The position numbers were made by a program, and so were the translations under genes. A model generated the notes under the pieces. It worked only from the letters and a program-made list of their open reading frames with translations, did no database searches and had not been told where the DNA came from. 64,000 nt of DNA, from NCBI RefSeq assembly GCF_005221325.1, contig NZ_CP039889.1:1279501-1343500 (forward strand), read 5' to 3'. How positions within the stretch are numbered: the first letter of the stretch is position 1; every line of letters begins with the position of its first letter. Of the stretch, positions 45,454 to 57,129 are shown in pieces. Source of the DNA: Agrobacterium tumefaciens. GTDB lineage: Bacteria; Pseudomonadota; Alphaproteobacteria; Rhizobiales; Rhizobiaceae.

Positions 45454-45629
45454 CTCTTAGCAATTGCGATCTTTTCGCGCCATGGGCCGGCCCGATCTTT
45501 TCGTGAGCATGTGCGTACTCAATAAATTTCTATGTCAAAACACGGTATGCTCAACCCCACTTGATCCCATCTGTCTCCGCTGTCGGAAAAGGCTCCCGAA
45601 AAAAGTGCTTGCAAAATGCCGTCCGAAAA

Positions 45630-45658
45630 AAATAGATAAAAAGAAGTTCTATCTATTT
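45630..45658. promoter_or_regulatory. BioR-like inverted repeat upstream of bioB
   Basis: AAATAGATA (45630-45638) and TATCTATTT (45650-45658) form a perfect 9-bp inverted repeat with an 11-bp spacer. Each arm resembles half of the known BioR box TTATCTATAA. It ends 22 bp before the bioB ATG. A plausible -35 (TTGCAA at 45609) lies 17 bp upstream of the ATAGAT hexamer inside the left arm, so binding here would block transcription. Confidence 0.6.
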
Positions 45659-45680
45659 ATTTTGGGAAAGAGGTCGACAT

Positions 45681-46700
45681 ATGGACCAGTTTGCGACGCA
45701 GATTGACGGAAAATCAGCCCCGATTCCGGTAGTTGAGCCGAATTCCTCTCTTGAGGAGGCAAAAATTATCTATAATTTGCCGTTTAACGACCTGCTGTTT
45801 CGTGCGCAGCAGGTCCACCGCTGTCATTTCGATGCGAACGCGATCCAGATGAGCCGGCTCTTGTCGATCAAGACAGGCGGCTGCCCTGAGGATTGCAGCT
45901 ATTGCAGCCAGTCCGCCCGCAATCCGACCGGTCTGAAAGCCTCCAAGCTCATGGAGGTGGAACGGGTGCTGGCCGAGGCGCGGAAGGCGAAGGAGGGCGG
46001 GGCGACGCGTTATTGCATGGGTGCTGCCTGGCGCAATCCCAAGGAGCGCGACATGGAGGCCGTCGTCGCCATGGTCGAGGGCGTGAAGGCGCTCGGCATG
46101 GAAACCTGCATGACGCTCGGCATGCTGACGCCGGAACAATCCGAACGGTTGGCCGATGCCGGGCTCGATTATTACAATCACAACGTCGATACGTCAGAGC
46201 GGTTTTATTCCGAAATCATCACCACCCGCACCTTCGAGGACCGGCTGGAGACGCTCGCCAATGTCCGCGATGCCGGCATCAAGGTCTGCGCCGGCGGCAT
46301 TCTCGGCATGGGGGAGACGGTCGAGGACCGGATCTCGATGCTGGTGACGCTCGCCAACCTGCCGGTTCCGCCGGAAAGCGTGCCTATCAACATGCTGATC
46401 CCGATCCCCGGTTCCAAACTCGCCAACGCCGATCCCGTCGATCCGATCGATTTCGTCCGCACCATTGCACTCGCCCGCATCCTGATGCCGCGTTCGCATG
46501 TGCGCCTGTCGGCCGGGCGCACGGAGATGAGCGATGAGACGCAGGCGCTCTGTTTCCTGGCCGGCGCCAATTCCATCTTCATCGGCGAAACGCTGCTGAC
46601 GGCGGATAATCCGGGGGAGGACCACGATGCGGCGCTCTTCCGGCGGCTCGGGCTGAAACCGATGGAGCTGCAGCCTGTGGAGACGGGAGGTTGCCGGTGA
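45681..46700 (+). CDS. bioB: Biotin synthase
   Basis: A 339-residue radical SAM enzyme that inserts sulfur into dethiobiotin, the last step of biotin synthesis. The [4Fe-4S] motif C-x3-C-x2-C is Cys68, Cys72 and Cys75 ([10 protein letters not shown]). [20 protein letters not shown] and YYNHNVDTS are family hallmarks. GGGAAAGAGG precedes the ATG. It is first of bioBFDAZ and overlaps bioF by GTGA. A perfect TTATCTATAA lies within its own codons 29-32. Confidence 0.97.
   Translation: MDQFATQIDGKSAPIPVVEPNSSLEEAKIIYNLPFNDLLFRAQQVHRCHFDANAIQMSRLLSIKTGGCPEDCSYCSQSARNPTGLKASKLMEVERVLAEARKAKEGGATRYCMGAAWRNPKERDMEAVVAMVEGVKALGMETCMTLGMLTPEQSERLADAGLDYYNHNVDTSERFYSEIITTRTFEDRLETLANVRDAGIKVCAGGILGMGETVEDRISMLVTLANLPVPPESVPINMLIPIPGSKLANADPVDPIDFVRTIALARILMPRSHVRLSAGRTEMSDETQALCFLAGANSIFIGETLLTADNPGEDHDAALFRRLGLKPMELQPVETGGCR
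45766..45775. promoter_or_regulatory. BioR box TTATCTATAA inside bioB codons
   Basis: TTATCTATAA is the established binding sequence of BioR, the GntR-type biotin repressor of alphaproteobacteria. Here it lies 85 bp into bioB, over the Ile-Ile-Tyr-Asn codons, rather than upstream of the start. Binding could act as a downstream operator or roadblock. Its function is inferred; the match is exact. Confidence 0.6.
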
Positions 46701-47839
46701 ACGTTGCGGCGCTCTCTCCCTATGAGGTGAAACTGGCCGGCCTCAGCCGCAAATCGCGCCTGCGCGCGCTTGCACCCCGGGAGGGGATCGACTTCACTTC
46801 CAACGATTATCTCGGGCTTGCCGAAGCGCCGCGCCTGAAGGCAGTGATCACCGAGGCCATTGCCAGGGGCGTGCCGGTGGGTGCCGGCGGCTCACGGCTT
46901 CTGCGCGGCAACCATCCCGAACATGAGGCGCTGGAAGCGGAAGCGGCGGCGTTTTTCGGGGCCGAAAAAGCGATCTATTTCGGCAGCGGTTTCGCCGCCA
47001 ATGTCGCGCTTTTTTCCACCCTGCCGTTGCGGGACGATCTTGTTCTCTACGATGCCCTGATCCATGCCAGTGTGCATGATGGCATAGCGGCGGGCAAGGC
47101 AAAGACGGCGGCCGTGCCGCACAATGAGGTCGAGGCATTCGAGCGGGAGATAACCCGCTGGCGGCAGGCGGGCGGCAGCGGGCGGCCATGGATTGCGGTC
47201 GAGAGCCTTTATTCCATGGATGGCGATTGCGCGCCGCTTTCGGCGCTGGCCGATCTTACCGAACGGCATGGCGGTTTTCTCGTCGTCGATGAAGCACATG
47301 CCACCGGCGTCTTCGGCCCCGGCGGGCGTGGCCTCGCCGCGGAACTGGAAGGCCGGGGCAATGTGCTGGCGCTTCACACCTGCGGCAAGGCGCTCGGGGC
47401 TTCCGGCGCGCTTTTGAGCCTGCCGGCGGTTCTTGCCGATTACCTGGTCAACCGCGCCCGCGGCTTCATCTATTCCACCGCGCCTTCGCCGCTGATGGCG
47501 GCGGCGGTGCGGGAAGCTTTGCGCATCGTCGCCGATGAACCCTGGCGGCGGTCGCGACTGGCGGCACTGGTAAGTTTTGCAGGCGAAGAGCTGCGCCGTC
47601 AGTTCGGCGTGACACCCAGCGGTTCGAATATCCTGCCGGTGATGATCGGCGACAATGCCCGCTCACTCAAGATCGCTGCGCGGCTGCGGGAGGGTGGTTT
47701 CGATGTGCGGGCTATCCGTCCGCCGACGGTGCCGGAAGGCACGGCACGGCTGCGCATCGCCATCACGCTTAATGTGGATGAAAGCCAGATTGCCGCCATG
47801 GTCGAGCTGCTCGCCCTTTCATTGAGGGAAGCGGCATGA
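46697..47839 (+). CDS. bioF: 8-amino-7-oxononanoate synthase
   Basis: A 380-residue PLP enzyme condensing pimeloyl thioester with alanine. The PLP lysine is Lys231 in [22 protein letters not shown] and ESLYSMDGD are conserved. The start is GTG at 46697, overlapping the bioB stop and preceded by GGGAGG; a TTG two codons earlier is less likely. ATGA joins it to bioD. Confidence 0.95.
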   Translation: MNVAALSPYEVKLAGLSRKSRLRALAPREGIDFTSNDYLGLAEAPRLKAVITEAIARGVPVGAGGSRLLRGNHPEHEALEAEAAAFFGAEKAIYFGSGFAANVALFSTLPLRDDLVLYDALIHASVHDGIAAGKAKTAAVPHNEVEAFEREITRWRQAGGSGRPWIAVESLYSMDGDCAPLSALADLTERHGGFLVVDEAHATGVFGPGGRGLAAELEGRGNVLALHTCGKALGASGALLSLPAVLADYLVNRARGFIYSTAPSPLMAAAVREALRIVADEPWRRSRLAALVSFAGEELRRQFGVTPSGSNILPVMIGDNARSLKIAARLREGGFDVRAIRPPTVPEGTARLRIAITLNVDESQIAAMVELLALSLREAA

Positions 47840-48470
47840 GCCCGCGTTTCGTCATCTCCGGCACGGATACCGGCATCGGCAAGACGGTTTTTGCGGCAGC
47901 GCTCACCCATGCCCTTGAGGCCCATTACTGGAAGCCCGTGCAGTCAGGGCTTGAGGAAGAAACCGACAGCGAGACGGTGGCAAGGCTTGCCGGCGTGCCG
48001 CACACGCGCATCCTGCCGGAAGCCTATCGGCTAAAGACACCTGCCTCACCGCATCTTTCGGCGCGTCTCGACAATGTCTCGATCGATCCCGTGCTTTTAC
48101 AGCCGCCGCGACTGGGTGGGCCGCTCGTCATCGAAGGGGCAGGCGGGCTTCTCGTGCCGCTGACGGACAGGGTACTCTTCGTCGATATTTTCGCCCGCTG
48201 GCAAGTTCCGCTCATCCTGTGCACCAGAACCGCGCTCGGCACCATCAACCACACGCTGCTGTCGCTCGAGGCGCTGCGGCACCGGGCCATTCCGGTGCAC
48301 GGCGTGGTTTTCATCGGCGATGAAGACAGGGAAAACGAGCGCGTCATAACCAATATCGGTGCTGTGCGCCCGCTCGGCCGTTTGCCGCGCCTGCCGGAGC
48401 TGACGTCCGAGAAACTGCATCGCGCCTTCGCGCAACACTTTAATCTTGCTGATTTTCTGGAGGTGCCGGC

Positions 48471-48474
<4 letters not shown>
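47836..48474 (+). CDS. bioD: Dethiobiotin synthase
   Basis: A 212-residue ATP-dependent carboxylase that closes the ureido ring of dethiobiotin. The P-loop GTDTGIGKT is at residues 9-17, and [10 protein letters not shown] carries the conserved substrate region. It overlaps both bioF and bioA by ATGA, indicating translational coupling. The length is usual for the family. Confidence 0.94.
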
Positions 48475-50740
<2,266 letters not shown>

Positions 50741-50773
50741 CCTGTCCACCGCAATGAGGTGACGCGGTGTATT

Positions 50774-51667
50774 TCACCGCCAGAACACGAGCGCCATGCC
50801 GATAACGACAAGGGCGGCTCCGGCCCATGCACCAGATGCGGGCCGTTCCCCGGTTCTGAGCCAAAGCAATGGCAAGATGATGACGGGTGTGGTGGCCGAA
50901 AGCGTCGAGACGATGCCGACCTTGCCGCCGGAAAGCGCAAAGAGCAGCAGCGTCATGCCGAAACCAAGCGCGATGATGCCGGTCAGCGCCGTCTGGAGGA
51001 AAATGCTGCCCGTCAACGACCCCCTGGGTTTGACGGCCTTGATGGGGAGCATCGTCAGCATCGTGAGGCAGATTGCGGCGACCCCGACGCGCAGCATGGA
51101 TGCGGCAATGGGATCGACACCCGCCGCCATGACCGGCCTTGCGATCAGGGAGCCAACGGCCTGGCTGAGAGCCGCGAGAAGGCCGACGAGCACGCCAAGC
51201 CAGAGCGGCCCCTTCACGCTTTCCCATGCGTGCAGCTGGGCCTTGCGCTTGCCGAAGAGAATGGCCAGCAGAACGCCTGCAAGGGTGAGGCCGATGCCGG
51301 CTACGGCCGTTGCGGAAAGCTGCTCGCCAAGAACAGCCCAGCCGAGCACGGCGGCGATCGGAGCATTGAGCGCAAACAGGATTCCCGAGCGGCGCGGCCC
51401 CAGCCGATTAAGACAGGTGAAAAGCAGCGTATCGCCAACGAAGATGCCGATGAAGCCGGAAAGCAGCAGCGCCCACAGCACATCTGGCTGCAAATCCCGC
51501 CAGGTTCCCGATGCGAGGACGTAAAGACCGAGCACCGAGGCGACAAAAAGCTGCCTTGTCCTGTTGAAGGCCAGCGCGCCGAGATGCCCCGCCGGGCAGG
51601 CGGAAATAAGTCCCGTCAACGCCCAACAGGTTGCCGCGCCGACGGCGGCCAGTTCATAGATTACCAT
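50774..51667 (-). CDS. EamA family (DMT) transporter
   Basis: A 297-residue membrane protein with about ten hydrophobic helices in two EamA halves; the second half reads GIIALGFGMTLLLFALSGG. DMT proteins export metabolites such as amino acids. It is convergent with bioZ (33-bp gap). It shows no clear link to biotin, though export or uptake of a biotin precursor cannot be excluded. Confidence 0.82.
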   Translation of the reverse strand: MVIYELAAVGAATCWALTGLISACPAGHLGALAFNRTRQLFVASVLGLYVLASGTWRDLQPDVLWALLLSGFIGIFVGDTLLFTCLNRLGPRRSGILFALNAPIAAVLGWAVLGEQLSATAVAGIGLTLAGVLLAILFGKRKAQLHAWESVKGPLWLGVLVGLLAALSQAVGSLIARPVMAAGVDPIAASMLRVGVAAICLTMLTMLPIKAVKPRGSLTGSIFLQTALTGIIALGFGMTLLLFALSGGKVGIVSTLSATTPVIILPLLWLRTGERPASGAWAGAALVVIGMALVFWR

Positions 51668-51710
51668 CTCGTTCCACTGCTCCGCGTGTCTGTCTCATCG
51701 CTTCGCACCA

Positions 51711-52112
51711 TCATGCGTGCAGGCGCGCCCATCGTTGGTTCTGCGTTTGCCCGCCATAACCATAGGCGTCGCCATCCACGGCGTGAACCAGCACATAGCT
51801 TGCTTCGTGCACGGGGCCAAGCAGCCTGTTCATCTCTTCATAAACCCGGTGCACCCATTCGGTCGTCTCGTCCTTTATGTTGGTGTGATCGGTAATCGAG
51901 ACCTCGACATAAAATGTTGCGACCTTCTGTTCGGCGACACTCGATCCGGCAATGATCCAGTCGTCGGGATCGGCGCTTTCGACGAGGACGGCGGTAACCG
52001 CCGGGTCCTTGTGCAGAATTTCTGCAGTCAGCCGGGACAAGAGCGCTGCGACTTTCAATTTCGGATCGTCTGCGTTCTGCGGTCTGGTGTAGCGGGCTTT
52101 GATCATGGGCAT
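51711..52112 (-). CDS. Tautomerase family protein
   Basis: A 133-residue tautomerase-fold protein. After Met removal, the catalytic Pro would be residue 1 (MPMIKARYTRP). The start at 52112 is chosen for that Pro and for AAGGAGATAACACC upstream; a longer frame from 52160 would bury the Pro. Later motifs include TAVLVESADPDDWIIAG. It is longer than 4-oxalocrotonate tautomerase (about 62 residues). It is divergent from a LysR gene that probably controls it. Confidence 0.82.
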   Translation of the reverse strand: MPMIKARYTRPQNADDPKLKVAALLSRLTAEILHKDPAVTAVLVESADPDDWIIAGSSVAEQKVATFYVEVSITDHTNIKDETTEWVHRVYEEMNRLLGPVHEASYVLVHAVDGDAYGYGGQTQNQRWARLHA

Positions 52113-52203
52113 GGTGTTATCTCCTTGTTGCCGAAAACCACCTTGCGCAAATTTCATCATAATGAGAAGATAATGATTATTATTCCATTCATAGTGATTT
52201 CAT

Positions 52204-53046
52204 ATGATTGATCTTGAAAGCGTCCGCCTCTTCATTCTCTCCGTCGAACTGGGCAGCCTGACCAGGGCGGCCGAGGCTGCGGGAACCGTGCAGCCCGTGG
52301 TCAGCCAGAAGCTGAAGATACTGGAGCAGCGTCTCGGCAGACGGTTGGTAGACCGCTCGCCGCGCCACCTTCGGCTGACGGAGGACGGGCAGGTGTTTCT
52401 GCCCAAGGCGCGCGAACTGCTGGCCAAACATGAGGATGCGCTGAACTTCAGCGACGAACCGCCGCTGCATTTTGCGCTGGCAGCCAGTGATCACGCGATC
52501 GGGACCCGCCTTTCGGCAGCGATAAGAGCGATGCGGGCATCGCTGCCGGCCAATGCCGTCATCGACGTGACCATGGGTTTTTCCCGGCATGTGAAGGAAA
52601 GTTTCGCTTCCGGACTGGCCGATGCCGCCATCATTCGTCGCAACGGCGGCGGGTCCGACGGCGAAGTGCTGCGCAGTGACAGGCTGGGATGGCGTGTGGC
52701 CCCGGACTGGCGGCCGCGCGCCAACGTCGCCGTCCCGCTCGTGTCTCTTGGGGCGGGATGTGGTATTCGGGATATTGCGATATCCGAGCTTGGAAAGGCC
52801 GGTGTGGCCTGGCGTGATGCATTCACCGCCGGAAGCTGCTCGGCGCTTCTTGAAGGGGTGCTTGCCGGTGCAGGCATCGCCGCCCTAGGTGACATCAGCG
52901 CCAGAGGCCTGCCTGATCGTGGCGCCGAACTCGGCCTGCCGCCGTTGCCACCCTCGGACATCGTTCTTCTGTCCCGCGCGCGGACACCCGCCCACGCATC
53001 GGCCATCAGGGCTCTTGTCGCTGCGGTATCGGGCGCGGGTGAATAG
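52204..53046 (+). CDS. LysR family transcriptional regulator
   Basis: A 280-residue LysR protein with HTH segment SLTRAAEAAGTVQPVVSQKL (about 17-36) and an effector domain from about residue 88. Divergent from the tautomerase gene with a 91-bp gap. The gap is AT-rich and contains ATAATGATTATTAT, a near-palindrome that may be part of its operator. Confidence 0.87.
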   Translation: MIDLESVRLFILSVELGSLTRAAEAAGTVQPVVSQKLKILEQRLGRRLVDRSPRHLRLTEDGQVFLPKARELLAKHEDALNFSDEPPLHFALAASDHAIGTRLSAAIRAMRASLPANAVIDVTMGFSRHVKESFASGLADAAIIRRNGGGSDGEVLRSDRLGWRVAPDWRPRANVAVPLVSLGAGCGIRDIAISELGKAGVAWRDAFTAGSCSALLEGVLAGAGIAALGDISARGLPDRGAELGLPPLPPSDIVLLSRARTPAHASAIRALVAAVSGAGE

Positions 53047-53106
53047 TGCCAAAACGATATCCGGCACGACTGGAAAATCAAGGAATTAAGGGCTTTTAGG
53101 GAGAAT

Positions 53107-53180
53107 TGGCTGGGGAACCTGGATTCGAACCAAGATTAACGGAGTCAGAGTCCGTCGTTCTACCATTGAACTATTCCCCA
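53107..53180 (-). tRNA. tRNA-Gln (anticodon CUG)
   Basis: Read on the minus strand, all arms fold: acceptor TGGGGAA pairs with TTCCCCA, D-stem GTTC/GAAC, anticodon stem ACGGA/TCCGT with loop CTCTGAC, and a T-loop TTCGAAT. The anticodon CTG reads CAG (Gln). The discriminator is G, and the CCA end is encoded. It sits alone; I see no integrase or attachment duplication beside it. Confidence 0.95.
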
Positions 53181-53302
53181 AAAGCCTGAAGCGCGTTGAC
53201 GCGTTCGCTTTGGTGGGTCGTCATATAGATGATTTATTGCGGGGCGCAAGTCGAAAAAATCGAAAAATGCGTTTTATCCCGCTTTTGCGTTTCCTCGCCG
53301 GG

Positions 53303-53740
53303 TCAGAGTCTTGCGCGGGTAGAGCGGGGGGTGGAGAGCAGCAGGCTGGTCTCGCTGCCGGTGATGCCGGGCACGAGGCGGATGCGGCGCAGCACGGCGT
53401 CGAAATCGCTGAGGGTTGCGGCATTGAGTTCCACGATCAGGTCCCAGCGGCCGTTGGTGGTGTGGATTTCGGAGATTTCCGGAAAACCGCCAAGGGTGCG
53501 GATGACGCGGTCCGTCACATGACCTTCAATCTCGATCATCATGATACCGCGGATCGCTGCCTCCACGGCGTCGGCACGCAGGATGACGGTATAGCCGATG
53601 ATGGAACCCTCATTTTCCATTTTTTCGATACGCGAGCGCACAGTCGCGCGTGAGGTTTCCGTCTCTACGGCCAAATCGGAAATGCTGCGCCGGCCATTAT
53701 GCCGCAAAAGGGTGATGAGGCGTTCGTCGAGATTATCCAT
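53303..53740 (-). CDS. Lrp/AsnC family transcriptional regulator
   Basis: A 145-residue regulator. The N-terminal HTH contains SISDLAVETETSRATVRSRI, and the RAM ligand domain follows (TDRVIRTLGGFPEISEIHTTNGRWDL). The start at 53740 fits the family N-terminus MDNLDERL; a longer frame from 53770 is unsupported. It is divergent from arginase and ornithine cyclodeaminase, and probably activates them in response to arginine or ornithine. Confidence 0.88.
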   Translation of the reverse strand: MDNLDERLITLLRHNGRRSISDLAVETETSRATVRSRIEKMENEGSIIGYTVILRADAVEAAIRGIMMIEIEGHVTDRVIRTLGGFPEISEIHTTNGRWDLIVELNAATLSDFDAVLRRIRLVPGITGSETSLLLSTPRSTRARL

Positions 53741-53745
53741 TATTC

Positions 53746-53791
53746 CATTTCGATAAAATGATTTTACCAAAACGGTAACTCATTTCGATAA
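53746..53791. promoter_or_regulatory. Candidate Lrp-type control region
   Basis: CATTTCGATAA occurs twice as a direct repeat (53746-53756 and 53781-53791), 35 bp apart start to start. Between them is a perfect inverted repeat, TTACC (53764-53768) and GGTAA (53774-53778). The whole lies in the gap between the Lrp gene and arginase. Multiple spaced AT-rich sites fit Lrp octamer binding; the assignment is inferred. Confidence 0.5.
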
Positions 53792-53870
53792 TATTGCCAA
53801 TATTTAATGTTCATTCTGCCATGTCTCCATGGTCTAGTGGAACGATTGGTTGGGAAAAGCGAGGACGGGA

Positions 53871-54791
53871 ATGGATATCAGGCTTGTTGGTGCGCCGTTG
53901 CAGATCGGGGCCGGGCAATTGGGATGCGAGATGGGGCCGAGCGCCTATCGTGTCGCGGGACTTGCCCATGCTCTCGAAGAACTGGGGCATCGGGTGGTTG
54001 ATGCCGGCAATGTGACGCCGGCGCCGCTCAGGGAATTTTGCCACCCCAACCCGGCCGTGCATCATCTTTCCGAAACCGTGGCCTGGACCGAGGCGTTGAC
54101 GGAGGCGGCCTATCGTGAAAGCGCGGATGCCGTGCCGATCTTCCTCGGTGGCGACCATGCGATTTCAGCGGGCACCGTGGCCGGCATGGCGCGTCGGGTG
54201 GCTGAAACGGGCCGGCCGTTTTTCGTACTCTGGCTCGATGCCCATACCGATTATCACACGCTGGAAACCACACGCAGCGGCAATCTGCATGGCACGCCGG
54301 TCGCTTATTTCAGCGGGCGCGACGGTTTTTCCGGCTATTTTCCGCCGCTTTCCCATGCCGTTCCGGAAGAAAATATCGGCATGATCGGCATTCGCAGCGT
54401 CGATCCGGCCGAGAGGGCCGTGCTGGAAAAGAGCGGCATCACCGTTCACGACATGCGCTCGATAGACGAGCATGGCGTTGCCGTTCTGCTGCGCGAATTT
54501 CTGGCGCGGGTTCAGGCGGCAAACGGGCTTTTGCATGTCAGTCTCGATGTCGATTTTCTCGAGCCGTCCATTGCGCCCGCCGTCGGCACCACGGTTCCGG
54601 GCGGCGCGACGTTCCGCGAGGCGCATCTGGTCATGGAAATGCTGCATGATAGCGGGCTGGTCTGCAGTCTCGATCTGGTGGAACTCAATCCGTTTCTCGA
54701 CGAGCGCGGCAGGACGGCGACCCTGATGGTGGATCTTGCCACCAGCCTGATGGGCAAGCGTGTCATGGACCGCCCGACGCGGGCCGGCTGA
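53871..54791 (+). CDS. rocF: Arginase
   Basis: A 306-residue ureohydrolase that splits arginine to ornithine and urea. Mn ligands are His96 (GGDHAIS), Asp123, His125 and Asp127 (DAHTD), and Asp226/Asp228 (DVDF). The start at 53871 fits the family N-terminus MDIRLVGAP. It is followed after 13 bp by ornithine cyclodeaminase, so arginine can be converted to proline without urease-independent side steps. Confidence 0.93.
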   Translation: MDIRLVGAPLQIGAGQLGCEMGPSAYRVAGLAHALEELGHRVVDAGNVTPAPLREFCHPNPAVHHLSETVAWTEALTEAAYRESADAVPIFLGGDHAISAGTVAGMARRVAETGRPFFVLWLDAHTDYHTLETTRSGNLHGTPVAYFSGRDGFSGYFPPLSHAVPEENIGMIGIRSVDPAERAVLEKSGITVHDMRSIDEHGVAVLLREFLARVQAANGLLHVSLDVDFLEPSIAPAVGTTVPGGATFREAHLVMEMLHDSGLVCSLDLVELNPFLDERGRTATLMVDLATSLMGKRVMDRPTRAG

Positions 54792-54804
54792 GAAGGGAAA
54801 AGCG

Positions 54805-55884
54805 ATGACCGTGATACCAAACCTCAATATCGTGCCTTTCGTCAGCGTCGATCACATGATGAAGCTGGTGCTCAAAGTGGGGATCGATACGTTTCTGCGC
54901 GAACTTGCCGATGTGGTGGAAGAGGATTTCCGCCGCTGGCAAAGCTTTGACAAGACCCCGCGCATCGCCTCCCATTCCAAGGAGGGTGTCATCGAGCTGA
55001 TGCCGACCAGCGACGGCACGCTTTACGGCTTCAAATATGTCAACGGCCACCCGAAGAACATGAAGGAGGGCCGCCAGACCGTGACGGCCTTCGGCGTGCT
55101 TTCCGATGTCGGCAATGGTTATCCGCTGCTTCTGACCGAAATGACGATCCTGACGGCGCTGCGCACCGCCGCCACCTCCGCCGTTGCGGCGAAATATCTC
55201 GCTCGCCCGAATGCCCGCTCGATGGCCATCATCGGCAATGGCGCGCAGAGCGAATTCCAGGCGCGCGCCTTCAAGGCCATTCTCGGTATTGATACGCTGC
55301 GGCTGTTTGATATCGACCCTTCCGCCAGTGAAAAATGCGCCCGCAATCTCGCCGGGCAGGGTTTTGCCATCAAGATCTGCGGCTCTGCCGAAGAGGCGGT
55401 CGAAGGGGCTGACATCATCACCACGGTCACCGCCGACAAGCAATATGCGACGATCCTGACCGATAACATGGTCGGGCCTGGCATCCATATCAATGCCGTT
55501 GGCGGCGATTGCCCCGGCAAGACGGAACTGCACCGGGACATTCTGCTGCGATCGGATATCTTCGTCGAATATCCGCCGCAGACGCGCATCGAAGGCGAAA
55601 TCCAGCAATTGCCGGCGGATTATCCGGTCACCGAGCTCTGGCAGGTCATATCAGGTGAAAAACAGGGGCGGGCGGGCGACAGGCAGATCACGCTGTTCGA
55701 CAGCGTCGGTTTCGCGACGGAGGACTTTTCGGCGCTGCGATACGTGCGCTCGAAACTGGCTGCCACCGGGCTTTATACCGAGCTGGATCTGTTGGCTGAT
55801 CCGGATGAGCCACGCGATCTCTTCGGGATGCTGCTACGCTGTGAGGCGGCTCTCGTCCAAACCGGTGATCGCCAGCAGGCTTAA
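54805..55884 (+). CDS. ocd: Ornithine cyclodeaminase
   Basis: A 359-residue enzyme converting ornithine directly to proline with release of ammonia. The Rossmann motif IGNGAQSEFQARAF is at about 149-162, and the N-terminal half has the family's ornithine-binding region (KEGVIELMPTSDG). The start at 54805 follows AAGGGAAAAGCG. It pairs with arginase as known from Agrobacterium arginine/opine catabolism. Its stop overlaps that of the convergent EamA gene. Confidence 0.93.
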   Translation: MTVIPNLNIVPFVSVDHMMKLVLKVGIDTFLRELADVVEEDFRRWQSFDKTPRIASHSKEGVIELMPTSDGTLYGFKYVNGHPKNMKEGRQTVTAFGVLSDVGNGYPLLLTEMTILTALRTAATSAVAAKYLARPNARSMAIIGNGAQSEFQARAFKAILGIDTLRLFDIDPSASEKCARNLAGQGFAIKICGSAEEAVEGADIITTVTADKQYATILTDNMVGPGIHINAVGGDCPGKTELHRDILLRSDIFVEYPPQTRIEGEIQQLPADYPVTELWQVISGEKQGRAGDRQITLFDSVGFATEDFSALRYVRSKLAATGLYTELDLLADPDEPRDLFGMLLRCEAALVQTGDRQQA

Positions 55885-56765
55885 TTAGCTTCCCGGCGGT
55901 TCCGGCGGGCAACCACATGCTCCCGCCAGATGGTGAAGAGGCCGGCGGCAATAACGATCGCCGCGCCGATGACCATGTTAGACGTCACCACCTCGCCATA
56001 GATGGTGACGCCGATAATGGAGACGAGCACCAGCTGGTAATAGGAAAAGGGCTGCACGGAGGCTGCATCCGCCAGTTCAAACGCCTTTATCAGGCAATAA
56101 TGGCCGCTCATGCCGGTAATGCACAGCGCCAGCATCCATCCCCAATCCTGGGGAGCGAGATTGACCCAATAAAACGGGCCGACCAGCGTGAGCGCCGCTG
56201 CGCCGGCCACACCGGTGTAAAAAAAGCTGGTCATGGCTGAATCGCTCTTGCTGCCGAGACGGGTCAGGACGCTGTAGAGCGCAAGCATGAAGGCGGCCAC
56301 GAAGGTGATGATCAGCTTGTTGTCAAAACCTTCGCCATCCGGTTTGAGGATGACGAGAACGCCGATGAAGCCGACAAAAATGGCGCACCAGCGCCGCCAG
56401 CCCACATGTTCTCCCAGCAAAGGCATGGACAGTGCCGCGACGATCAGCGGTGCCGAGGCGAGGATGGAATGGCTATGCGCCAGCCCGACGACGGCGAAGG
56501 AGAAGATGGAAAAAACGATCTGCACGGCAAGTAGCACACCGCGGCTGATCTGCAGCCAGGGACGGTTTGCCATGACGGCGCCGCGGATGCCGCCGGCCGA
56601 CCTTGCGGCCATCAACAGAACGAAGACGGCGAAGGCCCAGTATCGCAGCATGGCGACGAAGACGGGCGGATAGGCGGTGCCCAGATGTTTCGATATGCCA
56701 TCCTGCGCCGCAAAGATCGTGAAGGCGACAAGCGCATAAAGAAAACCGGTCCTGGCTGATGACAT
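55881..56765 (-). CDS. EamA family (DMT) transporter
   Basis: A 294-residue membrane protein with ten hydrophobic segments and two EamA repeats (VALIKPDGEGF-like loop between them; GMSGHYCLIKAFELADAASV near the end). Its 3' end shares 4 bp with that of ocd. It could export an amino acid or related metabolite, which would fit the arginine-catabolic neighbours, but this is only positional. Confidence 0.83.
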   Translation of the reverse strand: MSSARTGFLYALVAFTIFAAQDGISKHLGTAYPPVFVAMLRYWAFAVFVLLMAARSAGGIRGAVMANRPWLQISRGVLLAVQIVFSIFSFAVVGLAHSHSILASAPLIVAALSMPLLGEHVGWRRWCAIFVGFIGVLVILKPDGEGFDNKLIITFVAAFMLALYSVLTRLGSKSDSAMTSFFYTGVAGAAALTLVGPFYWVNLAPQDWGWMLALCITGMSGHYCLIKAFELADAASVQPFSYYQLVLVSIIGVTIYGEVVTSNMVIGAAIVIAAGLFTIWREHVVARRNRREAN

Positions 56766-57129
56766 AAGAAAACCGCTATCCGACTGCCGCCGGCAAAAGA
56801 GTATTCGGGGTGAATGAGGTGGGTATCAGCCAGATGTTACGGCCGAACCTTGTCAGACAACCTTATTTTCCGAATAGCTGCCATGCAAGTCCGGACGCCG
56901 GTTTTTTAGAAGGGTAAATTGCCGGCTCGGGCTGTGCTACGGAATTCTTGGGGTCAATGATGGCAATGAAAAATCGTGGCAATCACGCTTACGTCATCCT
57001 CGGGCTTGTCCCGAGGATCTGCAAACGATTGATTTTATTCGACGTGATTAGATCCTCGGCACAGGGCCGAGGATGACGTTGAGAGAACGGCAGCCTTCGC
57101 CGCCGATTCGGTCCCGAGCTTACGGCCTC
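56766..57129. other. 364-bp intergenic region
   Basis: This gap between two minus-strand genes holds a double-hairpin repeat (56991-57079), listed separately. The first 220 bp contains no reading frame or hairpin that I can support. It probably includes the promoter of the EamA gene near 56780-56830. Confidence 0.6.
56991..57079. repeat. Double-hairpin palindromic repeat (CCTCGG family)
   Basis: The outer arms ACGTCATCCTCGG (56991-57003) and CCGAGGATGACGT (57067-57079) are exact inverse copies. Inside are two perfect 7-bp hairpins: CCTCGGG with CCCGAGG (56998-57016) and CCTCGGC with GCCGAGG (57054-57072). Elements with this TCATCCTCGG core are dispersed in alphaproteobacterial genomes as non-coding palindromes. 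It may affect mRNA ends or be a remnant of small non-autonomous transposition. Confidence 0.75.

Noticed and set aside
50764..50780. GCGGTG/CACCGC hairpin between bioZ and the EamA gene as a terminator
   Set aside because: The stem is only 6 bp, overlaps the EamA stop codon and has no T-rich tail.
53107..53180. tRNA-Gln as an integration site for a mobile element
   Set aside because: No integrase gene and no second copy of the tRNA end is visible in the window.
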